From Paraneptunicella aestuarii (lineage in GTDB: Bacteria > Pseudomonadota > Gammaproteobacteria > Enterobacterales > Alteromonadaceae): DNA of 64,000 nt. This document shows, in pieces, positions 37,127 to 45,960 of the stretch; the stretch's first letter is position 1, and each line of letters begins with the position of its first letter. The notes below the pieces were generated by a model. It was not told where the DNA came from and did no database searches. It saw nothing but the letters and a program-made list of their open reading frames with translations. The translations under genes were made by a program, and so were the position numbers. Location: positions 806,001-870,000 of the forward strand of contig NZ_CP074570.1 of the NCBI RefSeq assembly GCF_019900845.1, read 5' to 3'.

Positions 37127-39597
37127 TGCGTTCTTATCCTATTTTATCGCGTTTACTTATCTGGATATTCGTTCCCATCATACTTGTATGCGGCATCGGT
37201 TATGGCTTTTTGCTGCAAAGTTTGCCTCAAACTGAGGGGACAATTTACCTGAAAGGTTTGGGCGCACCTGTGCAGATAGTTCGTGATGAGCACGCAATTC
37301 CACATATCTCTGCCGAATCGGATAATGATGCCTTTTTCGCATTGGGCTACCTGCACGCACAGGATCGACTTTGGCAGATGAATTACAACCGGCGATTAGC
37401 TCAAGGCCGATTAAGTGAAATAATGGGTCGAGGCTCGCTTGATAGCGATAAGTTCATGAGAACGCTTGGTTTTGCACGTGCAGCTCAGGCCGACCTGCAA
37501 TCATTGGATGAGTCCGCGCTCCAGGCATTAACGTCTTACGCCAATGGTGTCAACGCCTGGATTAATGAAGGGAATGTATTACCTGTAGAGTTTTATATTT
37601 TAGATACAAAACCTGAAGTTTGGCATCCATCCGATTCACTTTTAATGTCGAAATGGATGGCTTTTAACCTGGGGCGGAATAATTTAAATATGGAAGTGAG
37701 CCTTGATTTATTGATCAAGGAAATGGGAATCGCTAAAGCTCTTGAAATGTTCCCGGATGTTAATGCAAAGGCTTTCTCCGTTACAGAGGTTACGGGGCTT
37801 GTAGATGAAGAAATACAGCAAGGCTTATTAGCACAGAGTAACCGATTACAAGATAGATTTGATATAGGTGACAAGGGGTTAGGAAGTAATGCCTGGGCTG
37901 TTTCAGGGCAATTTACCCAAAGCGGTCTGCCTCTTTTGGGAAGTGATCCCCATCTGGCAGTGCAAATTCCCACAATGTTTTATTTGGCTGCGATTCAAGG
38001 GGATCGCTTAAATGTCACTGGTGCCACCTTTCCTGGCATACCTGTTGTGCTGGCTGGACGTAATGAGTCCATCGCCTGGGGTACAACGAATATGATTGCG
38101 GATGTGCAGGATATCTACGTGGAGCGCACGAATCCGTTAAATGATGATCAATATGAAATAGACGGTCAATGGATGGACATGGAGATCGACGAAGAATTAA
38201 TTTATATCAAATCAGATTTCCCCAGCTTTTTAACCAATCCTATTGCACCAATTAAATGGCAAGTTCGTAGAACCCGAAATGGCCCCTTGATCAGTGATGC
38301 TATTGGTCGAGTTGAGCGTCCTTTAGCGCTAAGGTGGACGGGATTTGATGAGGCCGACAAATCCTATCAAAGCTTTCTGGGTATTAATTATGCTGTGGAT
38401 TGGACAAGCTTTAAATCTGCGTTTAAGGATTACGCAGTTCCTGCAAGTAACTTCATCTACGCAGATGTACACGGTGATATCGGTTTGTTTGGCGCGGGTA
38501 AAATTCCCATTCGTAGCCATAGCAACGGTAGATTACCTGTGCCAGGTTGGCAATCAATCTATGATTGGGAAGGTTATATTCCGTTGGATTCCGTACCACA
38601 GATCTTGAATCCTGAAAAAGGATACGTGGCAAATTCCAATAACAAAAATCACCCTGATGATTATCCATATATGGTCTCCCACCTTTGGGCCGCGCCTTAC
38701 CGGGTGGATAGTATTCGTCAAACACTGGAAAGCCACATTAAAAAGGGCGAGAAGCTTACGGTTCAGGACTTTGTGAATTTACAAGGTAGTACCGATAGCT
38801 TACAAGTGGGTGAGTTACTTGGTTTTATTCAGAATATGACCCCCAGAAATTCGAAGCAGGAAGGCGCTATTAACAAACTTAAAGAGTGGAGCGGGTCACT
38901 TTCAACGGATAGCACAGAAGCCGTTATTTATTTGGTTTGGGTCAAGCATTTTCGTGGGCTACTGATAGCTGATGATTTGAAAGGAAACGCGTTACAGGAA
39001 GAACGCTCAAATCGCTTGCAGTTCCTTACGGGACTCAGGAATCCCAAGTTTATTAAGAGCGTTATTGAGCAAGGTGAGGATCTGCAATTCAAATGGTGTG
39101 ATCTAATTGACACAGAAGTACAAGAAAGCTGTGAGGATTTAGGGTTGATGGCCTTGGATGAAACCCTTAAGGAAATCGATCGTAAAATCGGAGCGGATAA
39201 GCCTTGGGGCGATGTGCTTAAAGTTCATTATGGTCATCAGGCTTTTACAAATACTCAATTACTAGACTTGGTTTTTGATCGAGATATCGGCAAAGGCGGT
39301 GATCGATACTCCGTAAACAGTGTGAACTGGGCCTATGCAGAAGATACAGGATACCGAGTAAGCACTACAGCTAACTTCCGGCAGGTAGTTGACCTAAATG
39401 ATTGGGAGCAGGGTGGTTTTATCATAGATACAGGGCAAAGTGGCAATGTCTTAAGTCAACATTACGACGACAACATTGTACCTTTTAAAGCGTTAACCTT
39501 GTGGCCATGGCGTATTAAGGCCGAGCAGGGAGCAAGAAAAGAATCAACACTGATATTGGAACCAATCAAACATTCGAGTGGGAAAAAGGAGTCATAA
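37120..39597 (+). CDS. Penicillin-acylase-family Ntn hydrolase
   Basis: Predicted periplasmic amide hydrolase of 825 residues. An N-terminal hydrophobic segment (about 7-33) acts as a signal or anchor. The alpha part is followed by the autocatalytic cleavage site with the nucleophile Ser256 in LGSNAWAVSG; GRNESIAWGTTN and the C-terminal beta-chain segments fit the family. PvdQ, a homolog, removes the fatty acyl chain from exported pyoverdine precursors; acylases also activate some antibiotics. Lying directly before an exporter and upstream of a FAAL-started NRPS, this enzyme probably removes the acyl chain of the exported peptide. Confidence 0.88.
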   Translation: MLMRSYPILSRLLIWIFVPIILVCGIGYGFLLQSLPQTEGTIYLKGLGAPVQIVRDEHAIPHISAESDNDAFFALGYLHAQDRLWQMNYNRRLAQGRLSEIMGRGSLDSDKFMRTLGFARAAQADLQSLDESALQALTSYANGVNAWINEGNVLPVEFYILDTKPEVWHPSDSLLMSKWMAFNLGRNNLNMEVSLDLLIKEMGIAKALEMFPDVNAKAFSVTEVTGLVDEEIQQGLLAQSNRLQDRFDIGDKGLGSNAWAVSGQFTQSGLPLLGSDPHLAVQIPTMFYLAAIQGDRLNVTGATFPGIPVVLAGRNESIAWGTTNMIADVQDIYVERTNPLNDDQYEIDGQWMDMEIDEELIYIKSDFPSFLTNPIAPIKWQVRRTRNGPLISDAIGRVERPLALRWTGFDEADKSYQSFLGINYAVDWTSFKSAFKDYAVPASNFIYADVHGDIGLFGAGKIPIRSHSNGRLPVPGWQSIYDWEGYIPLDSVPQILNPEKGYVANSNNKNHPDDYPYMVSHLWAAPYRVDSIRQTLESHIKKGEKLTVQDFVNLQGSTDSLQVGELLGFIQNMTPRNSKQEGAINKLKEWSGSLSTDSTEAVIYLVWVKHFRGLLIADDLKGNALQEERSNRLQFLTGLRNPKFIKSVIEQGEDLQFKWCDLIDTEVQESCEDLGLMALDETLKEIDRKIGADKPWGDVLKVHYGHQAFTNTQLLDLVFDRDIGKGGDRYSVNSVNWAYAEDTGYRVSTTANFRQVVDLNDWEQGGFIIDTGQSGNVLSQHYDDNIVPFKALTLWPWRIKAEQGARKESTLILEPIKHSSGKKES

Positions 39598-39598
39598 A

Positions 39599-41350
39599 AT
39601 GTCAAAAAACAAGGCCGACTCACCAACACGATTAATGGGACTTTTAAGTGCGACTTCACCTAATAAGGTCTTTATAGCGACCCTTCTAGGTTCTGTCGCG
39701 GGGCTGGCATACGCCATTGTAGTCCCCTTAATATTATTGTCTTTACAGCCTGAACTTAGCCGATTTATGCAACCGGAATTTGCATCTTCATACTGGTTAT
39801 TCGGAACGTTTGAAATATCCAATCCGGCGCAGGCTTTGTTCTTTTTCTCTGTTGTCCTGTTTATTTTGTTTTGTCGAGTGATATCTGAATCGTTAATAGC
39901 ACAAAGCTCTATAGACGCCACAGTAGGATTGAGAAAGAAGCTATATAAAAGAGTTTCACAGTTGCCTATACAAAAGCTGGAACAGATTGGCCCATCACGA
40001 TTATTGACAGCACTGAACAATGATATCGGTCAGATAACTGCGGGCGCTTCGGTGATGCCAAATATATTGGTTGCTTCAACTACCATCTTTGGCATGTTCT
40101 TCTTCTTAATTTACTTAAAGCTGGAAATTTTCCTGTTCATTGTTGGAGTAATTCTCTTTGGCGCATTGACTTACCGCATTCCTCTATTGATTGGGCGTAA
40201 GTATATGACTAAAGCCCGTAATAGCTATGATGGGATTCAGGAAGGGATGAGAGGGCTGATTTATGGGGCAAAAGAGTTAAAGCTAAATCAGCAAAAACAG
40301 CAGGCCTTTCTGATAGAAGATATTCACAGATTTGAAGATGAATTCAGTGCTGCACAAAAGCGCGGCAGGACTCTCTTAAGCATAGGGATGAACTATGGCA
40401 CGTTAATCAGTCTTTTCGCCATCGGGATTGTGACCTACATAATGTCAAATTATTTGGCGCTTTCCCGTGAGAATTTGTTAGGTATCGTCATGGTGCTGCT
40501 ATATCTAACCGGCCCTGTTGCAACCGTAATGAACTCCATGAGTTCCATTATTATGGCTCGCGTTGGCGCAAGGAAATTAGATGCGTTATTAAATGAGATG
40601 CCAATTGAAGTTGCGGGAGGTGTCGCAGAGGGAGTTGATTGTCAGAATCTATTGGTGAAAAACCTCGAGTACCATTATTCCGGAGGGAAAAATGAAGACA
40701 CTGCATTTCAGTTGGGCCCCATTGATTTGACCTTGAAACGTGGGGAAGTGACTTACCTCGTGGGTGGTAATGGCTCAGGTAAAACGACCCTGGCCAAAAT
40801 ATTGTCGCTTCATTATATCCCAGAGAAAGGTGAAGTTTATTTTGGTGATCAAATCGTAACTGATAGCAATCGGGAGTCTTGCAGACAGCATATTTCTGCT
40901 ATTTATTCTGATTTTCATCTTTTTACCAAATTATTTGGTATGTCATCTCAGGAACTGGATTCTCAGGCTGCGGCTGTTCTCCAACAGTTGGGACTGGAGA
41001 GTAAAGTGACGATCAAAAATGGAGAATTTTCCAGTACAGATCTCTCTGCAGGACAGAAAAAACGCTTAGCCTTATTAGTTTCCTATCTTGAAGATCGCGC
41101 TATTTATATTTTTGATGAATGGGCTGCCGATCAGGATCCTGGTTTCAAAGAGATTTTCTATTACAACATTTTACCTGAGTTAAAAAAGCGTAACAAAATG
41201 GTGATCGTAATTACCCATGATGATCGTTATTTTCATTTGGCCGACAAGTTGGTGAAGATGGAAAATGGCAAAGTATTGGAAGAAATGCCCAAAGAAAAAC
41301 CAGGAAAAGTGTCAGATAGACACGCAGAGGAAGCAAAGAATGTCTGCTAA
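39599..41350 (+). CDS. Cyclic-peptide-type ABC exporter (SyrD/PvdE-like)
   Basis: Half-size ABC exporter of 583 residues with fused membrane and ATPase domains. The start is placed at ATG 39599 with AAGGAG upstream; a GTG at 39578 would add seven residues. Six membrane segments occupy about the first 310 residues; Walker A GGNGSGKTTL is at about 388, the signature LSAGQKKR at about 482 and Walker B IYIFDEW at about 502. It belongs by eye to the cyclic peptide exporter group that includes SyrD and PvdE. It likely exports the acylated peptide to the periplasm, where the adjacent acylase acts. Its end overlaps the sulfotransferase start by 11 bp. Confidence 0.88.
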   Translation: MSKNKADSPTRLMGLLSATSPNKVFIATLLGSVAGLAYAIVVPLILLSLQPELSRFMQPEFASSYWLFGTFEISNPAQALFFFSVVLFILFCRVISESLIAQSSIDATVGLRKKLYKRVSQLPIQKLEQIGPSRLLTALNNDIGQITAGASVMPNILVASTTIFGMFFFLIYLKLEIFLFIVGVILFGALTYRIPLLIGRKYMTKARNSYDGIQEGMRGLIYGAKELKLNQQKQQAFLIEDIHRFEDEFSAAQKRGRTLLSIGMNYGTLISLFAIGIVTYIMSNYLALSRENLLGIVMVLLYLTGPVATVMNSMSSIIMARVGARKLDALLNEMPIEVAGGVAEGVDCQNLLVKNLEYHYSGGKNEDTAFQLGPIDLTLKRGEVTYLVGGNGSGKTTLAKILSLHYIPEKGEVYFGDQIVTDSNRESCRQHISAIYSDFHLFTKLFGMSSQELDSQAAAVLQQLGLESKVTIKNGEFSSTDLSAGQKKRLALLVSYLEDRAIYIFDEWAADQDPGFKEIFYYNILPELKKRNKMVIVITHDDRYFHLADKLVKMENGKVLEEMPKEKPGKVSDRHAEEAKNVC

Positions 41351-42329
41351 TAAAAAAGAAATAACAGGTGATGCTGATTTGGCCAAGTTCTTTAGAGCAT
41401 TTGAACTTGCAACTGAGTTCAGAGAGGTAAACTCTTCTGATAAATCCCTGCTGCATCATCTTCCCAGATTGATAAAAGGCGGTCTTGAGTATCAGTTTCT
41501 TCCCTATTATTTTGGTACCGTGCCGAAATGGAGAGTGTTGGCGAGAAAACTTTTCCCAAGACCCCGTATAGCGCCAAATTACGTGATGACCGGGCCAAGT
41601 AAGAGCGGCTCCAGCGATTTGGTTAGCCACCTTTTATTACATCCTAATGTTATGCCACCTCTGGCTAAAGAGCTCAGGTTATATGCGAATAAAGACTGGC
41701 GTTTGTATTACCCGACGGTGACAGAAAAACAGGCGTTGGAGGAAAGAATTACCGGCCCGGCCATGTGTGGATACCTTGAACCAACTTTAAGTAATATGCA
41801 GGTAATAGAAACACTTCATGAAGTGAATCCGGATTGCAAAATCATTATTACTCTCAGAGATCCTGTTGCCAGAGCCTATTCTTATTGGAAATGGGAAGTC
41901 TTTGTTGGTGGCAATCGACTTAAACGAAACAAGAAAAACGTCTATTTTCAGGATTTCTCGCAATATATTGATCGCGCCATCGATTTGTTCCCAAGCATTC
42001 CAATGGAAACCATTTGTGGGCCGCAAGTTTTGGCGTCAGGAATGTACTATAAAGCCGTGGAAAAATGGCGTCTCTATTTTGGCAATGAGAATGTGCTGGT
42101 TTTAGATGTCGCAGAATATTTTCAATCCAGGCAACCCGTTTTCGAGAAAATCCAGAAATTTCTCGGAATACCCATTATTAACATTCCTGAGTATGGTAAA
42201 AAAACCAACGAAAATCCAATCAAACTACCACCTCCGGATCAAGCAACAAATGAAAAGCTTGCCGCGTTTTATAAACCTTACAATCAAAAATTATTTGATT
42301 TAATCGGTACTGAATTTAATTGGCTGTAA
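41340..42329 (+). CDS. PAPS-dependent sulfotransferase
   Basis: A 329-residue sulfotransferase of the heparan/N-sulfotransferase-like type. Start at ATG 41340, inside the end of the exporter gene. The 5'-phosphosulfate-binding motif GPSKSGSSD (about 85-93, with Lys88) and the 3'-phosphate-binding motif RDPVARAYSYWKW (Arg173, Ser181) are both present, and an AKEL motif at 109-112 fits the catalytic Lys-Glu. There is no signal peptide, so it acts in the cytosol and would sulfate the peptide or a building block before export. Sulfated non-ribosomal peptides are uncommon in gammaproteobacteria. Confidence 0.85.
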   Translation: MSANKKEITGDADLAKFFRAFELATEFREVNSSDKSLLHHLPRLIKGGLEYQFLPYYFGTVPKWRVLARKLFPRPRIAPNYVMTGPSKSGSSDLVSHLLLHPNVMPPLAKELRLYANKDWRLYYPTVTEKQALEERITGPAMCGYLEPTLSNMQVIETLHEVNPDCKIIITLRDPVARAYSYWKWEVFVGGNRLKRNKKNVYFQDFSQYIDRAIDLFPSIPMETICGPQVLASGMYYKAVEKWRLYFGNENVLVLDVAEYFQSRQPVFEKIQKFLGIPIINIPEYGKKTNENPIKLPPPDQATNEKLAAFYKPYNQKLFDLIGTEFNWL

Positions 42330-42394
42330 ACGGGGAAGTCTATTAAAGGATGCCCTGAATTTACCTTTTTTAAAGAATATTGAGATTAGTAAAA

Positions 42395-43993
42395 ATGACA
42401 AGCGAAAGGTTCTATTTAAAAGCCGAAGCGTACTTTGAACCGCTGATAAATCATTGGTATGCATGGCCCTATCTATTGCCTCCTGTTACAGGGGCTCGCC
42501 ATATAGTTAACACCCACAGACGGATCATGCAGTCCTTCGTCAAGAATTATAAGCTGCATATCATTGCATCGAAGGAGTCGGTGTTAACTGGCGGTGAGTT
42601 TTTAAATTGTACCGAAGATCAGGTTGGCGACATTCAGGCATTGATCGAAGAGTTGGATGCAAAATGCGGTGACCTGATTGAGTTATCAGATGCCGTAAAA
42701 TATTTGGATGAGTTGCTATACAACCATACCAGTGGAGAAAGTATTGAGTATCTCTATGAAAAGGTACCGGAACCACTCAAAGGTTGTGTTGAACTATTTA
42801 TGGATATGGAGCATCGCCCTTCGTACCGCATCATTGAGCCGTTGATGTACAGAAGTTCTTATTACAAACCTGCATTGCAAACCTTGTCTTTTGGATTGTT
42901 ATCGAAAGTGGAAGAGCGTCCTTTTGTTCTTAGCACTCCGCGGTTACCTGATGAAAAACACTTGCAGGTAAAAGCTGATTTTAACGCGCCTATTGTTGAT
43001 GCCATTTTTCGTTCTAGAGAAAAGCCCCTCTCATCTGAGGACATTGATGAATTATTTAAAGGCTATGAGCTGGTTGGTGGGTTGTCGTATAAGGAACTGT
43101 TTACTACGGAAAAACCAGTCATTAATCATGTTCCGGTAGAACAGGGCATCAGGTTAAATTACACCGGGCATGCTGGCTTTTTAATCGAAACCAAAGATGT
43201 CAGCATCATGGTTGATCCTATCATCGCGTCCAGAGAAACCAATGACGATGACACCATGCTTAGCTTTAGTGAGTTGCCAGAAACCATCGATTATATCCTT
43301 CTCACTCACACTCATATGGATCACGCCAATATTGAGACTTTGCTGCAATTGCGTCACAAAACGAAAAAGATAGTAGTGCCAAAAAATAACGGTGGAAGTA
43401 TTGCAGACCCGTCATTGCGCTTGATGTTACGGCAACTGAATTTTGATGTGATGGAAGTCGATGATTTGGATGAAATTGCCATTCCTGACGGCCGTATAGT
43501 GAGTTTGCCTTTCTTGGGTGAGCACGGAGATTTAAACATACGTTCTAAAGCTGCCTGGTATGTCGAAGCCTATGGCAAGAAATGCTTTTTTGGCGCTGAT
43601 TCTTCCAACCCAGACCGAAACTTGTACGAAAAACTAGGTCTTATATTTAATGACCTGGACGTACTTGCCATCGGTATGGAGTGTGTGGGAGCTCCGTATA
43701 CCTGGGCCTATGGTGCTTTGCATACCAAAAAAGTACCAAAGGCAATCAAGAATTCAAGGCGTTTGGACGGCTCTGATTGTGAGCAGGCTTTGCCAATGGT
43801 GAAAGCCTTCAATGCAAAATATGTTTGTGTTTACGCGATTGGGTTGGAAACCTGTTTTAAATATTTTAACGGGCTTGAACATGAGGAAGATTCCAGACAG
43901 GTTCACGAGTCAAACAAGTTCCTCGAAGCCTGCAAACAAATCGATGTTCCGGCAGAAATGCTGTTTTGTAAAAAGACCATCAATCTCAAGTAA
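42395..43993 (+). CDS. CmlA-type di-iron NRPS beta-hydroxylase
   Basis: A 532-residue protein that matches CmlA, the di-iron oxygenase that beta-hydroxylates an amino acid while it is held on an NRPS carrier domain. The N-terminal domain (about 1-245) precedes a metallo-beta-lactamase fold. The metal motif HTHMDH falls at residues 305-310, the same numbers as His305, His307, Asp309 and His310 in CmlA; Glu376 and Asp402 lie one residue from CmlA Glu377 and Asp403. The last His ligand I could not place. Start taken at ATG 42395; an in-frame TTG lies five codons upstream. Aromatic amino acids are the usual substrates in the family, but the substrate here is unknown. Confidence 0.82.
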   Translation: MTSERFYLKAEAYFEPLINHWYAWPYLLPPVTGARHIVNTHRRIMQSFVKNYKLHIIASKESVLTGGEFLNCTEDQVGDIQALIEELDAKCGDLIELSDAVKYLDELLYNHTSGESIEYLYEKVPEPLKGCVELFMDMEHRPSYRIIEPLMYRSSYYKPALQTLSFGLLSKVEERPFVLSTPRLPDEKHLQVKADFNAPIVDAIFRSREKPLSSEDIDELFKGYELVGGLSYKELFTTEKPVINHVPVEQGIRLNYTGHAGFLIETKDVSIMVDPIIASRETNDDDTMLSFSELPETIDYILLTHTHMDHANIETLLQLRHKTKKIVVPKNNGGSIADPSLRLMLRQLNFDVMEVDDLDEIAIPDGRIVSLPFLGEHGDLNIRSKAAWYVEAYGKKCFFGADSSNPDRNLYEKLGLIFNDLDVLAIGMECVGAPYTWAYGALHTKKVPKAIKNSRRLDGSDCEQALPMVKAFNAKYVCVYAIGLETCFKYFNGLEHEEDSRQVHESNKFLEACKQIDVPAEMLFCKKTINLK

Positions 43994-44031
43994 GACAAAA
44001 AATAAAAGATCGCACTAGGTAAGGTATACCA

Positions 44032-45960
44032 ATGGAAACTATTCATGACTTTCTGGCAAGCAATGCTCGATTAAAATCTGACAAACAGGCGTTTACTTTC
44101 ATTGAAGATAACGGCGAACAAGAGCAGGTAAACTTCGGTGAATTGCATCATAGGGCACAATGTATCGCTCAAACTTTGTCATCGGAGGTTGAGCCTGGGT
44201 CTCGGGTAGTTTTATTGTACCCACCGGGTCTTGAATATATTCAGGCATTTTTAGGCTGTCTATATGCAGGTGTTGTTGCGGTTCCTTTATATCCGCCACA
44301 AAGCAAAAAACATGCTGGTCGTGTATTAACTGTCATTGATGATTGTCAGGCCAGTCTGGTACTTACCAATGCAGCCTTGAAACAGCAATTAGAAGTGGAA
44401 TTATCACCATTACCTGTACAGGGATTTGAGGATTTAATTGTTTCCGGCAGCACCAATGAGATGCCTTTACCTAAAGCTGATCAAATTGCGTTTCTACAAT
44501 ATACCTCAGGCTCCACTGGTACCCCTAAAGGAGTGATGATAACTCACGGTAATATTGTGGCTAATTTGAAAACCTTGCAGCAGGCTACAGGGTGTGCAGA
44601 AGAGGATGTTTTCTGTAACTGGCTACCGTTATTCCACGATTTGGGATTAGTTAATACTCTGCTATTACCTATCTTCCTGGGGGCTCATTCTGTCCTCATG
44701 TCGCCAGTTAGATTTATTAAGAGTCCTTTGGCCTGGTTTAAAGCCATTACCGAGTTTAAAGCTACGATTTGTGGTGCGCCAAACTTTGCTTTTGATCACT
44801 GTCTTGAACGCATCAAGCCACACAATTTAGCAGGCATTAATCTTTCAACCTGGCGTATTGCGTTTAATGCCGCCGAGCCAGTTGATGCTGATACATTGAT
44901 GCGCTTTTGTGACCGTTATGCGCGAGTTGGCTTTAAAGAATCTGCCATTTTTCCTGCTTATGGTATGGCAGAAGCCACGGTGTTTATTTGTGGAGGCATT
45001 CATACTGCACCATATACCGCTAATCCGTTTGACAGTGGAGAGCTGCAAAATGGCATGGCACAAATTCAGGAAGATTCTGCGAAACAGCAGATCCTTGTTG
45101 GACACGGTCATGTTCAGGCAGAGCACCAGCTTAAAATTGTTTCCCCTGAAACGTTGAAGGAATTGAAAGACGGTGAAGTGGGTGAAATCTGGTTTGCTGG
45201 CCCAAGTCTTGCCCAGGGTTATTGGAACGATGAAGAAAAAAGCCAGGCGAGTTTTGGTTTTAAATTGGAAAACGATGAACACCGTTATCTTCGTACCGGC
45301 GATCTGGGTTTTATTCACAATGGTGAATTGTATATTTCAGGTCGAATTAAAGATGTTCTTATTATTAAGGGGCGTAACTACTACCCTCAGGATTTTGAGA
45401 AACTGGCCTACAACGTTTTTCCAGGATTAAGTCAAAATGGCGCAGCGGCATTTGAAGTGAATGGTAATGCCGTTTTATTACTGGAAGTTAGCCGTAATGA
45501 AATGAAGTCGTTTGATTATGAGCTGGCCAGTGAAACTATTAAAACCGCTGTTTTTGAACAATTTGAGGTAGTGCTGGAAGATATTCTGTTTTTGAAAGTT
45601 GGAAGAATAAGCAGAACGTCCAGCGGAAAAATTCAGCGCTCGCTCATGAAAAAACGCTATCAGGCTAATGATATTGAATGCCTGTATAAAGCCTCAAAAG
45701 GGAAAGCGCAAAACAATCAGCAAGTTGATGAAACTGCAACACCTATCTCTGAACTTGAAGCACAACTTTGTGCTTTATGGCAGGAAGTATTTGGACTGGA
45801 AAGTATCGGTGTGGATGATAACTTTCTTAGTCTGGGAGGGCATTCCTTGCTCGCCAGCCAATTGGTTGCGCAGATCCAGAAAACATGGCAGGTGGATGTG
45901 TCCATCAGAGACTTCTTTACCGCCAATACCATCCGTAAATTGGCGAAGATCATTGAGAGT
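44032..45960 (+). other. NRPS loading unit: FAAL domain and carrier
   Basis: Residues 1 to about 640. The adenylation core has QYTSGSTGTPKG (from about 155) and the FAAL signature NWLPLFHDLGLV; the region around 320-365 is longer than in acyl-CoA ligases, as in FAALs, so the product is an acyl-adenylate passed to the carrier rather than an acyl-CoA. The carrier motif GGHSLL has Ser605. A fatty acid is the expected starter; its length cannot be read from the sequence. Confidence 0.9.
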
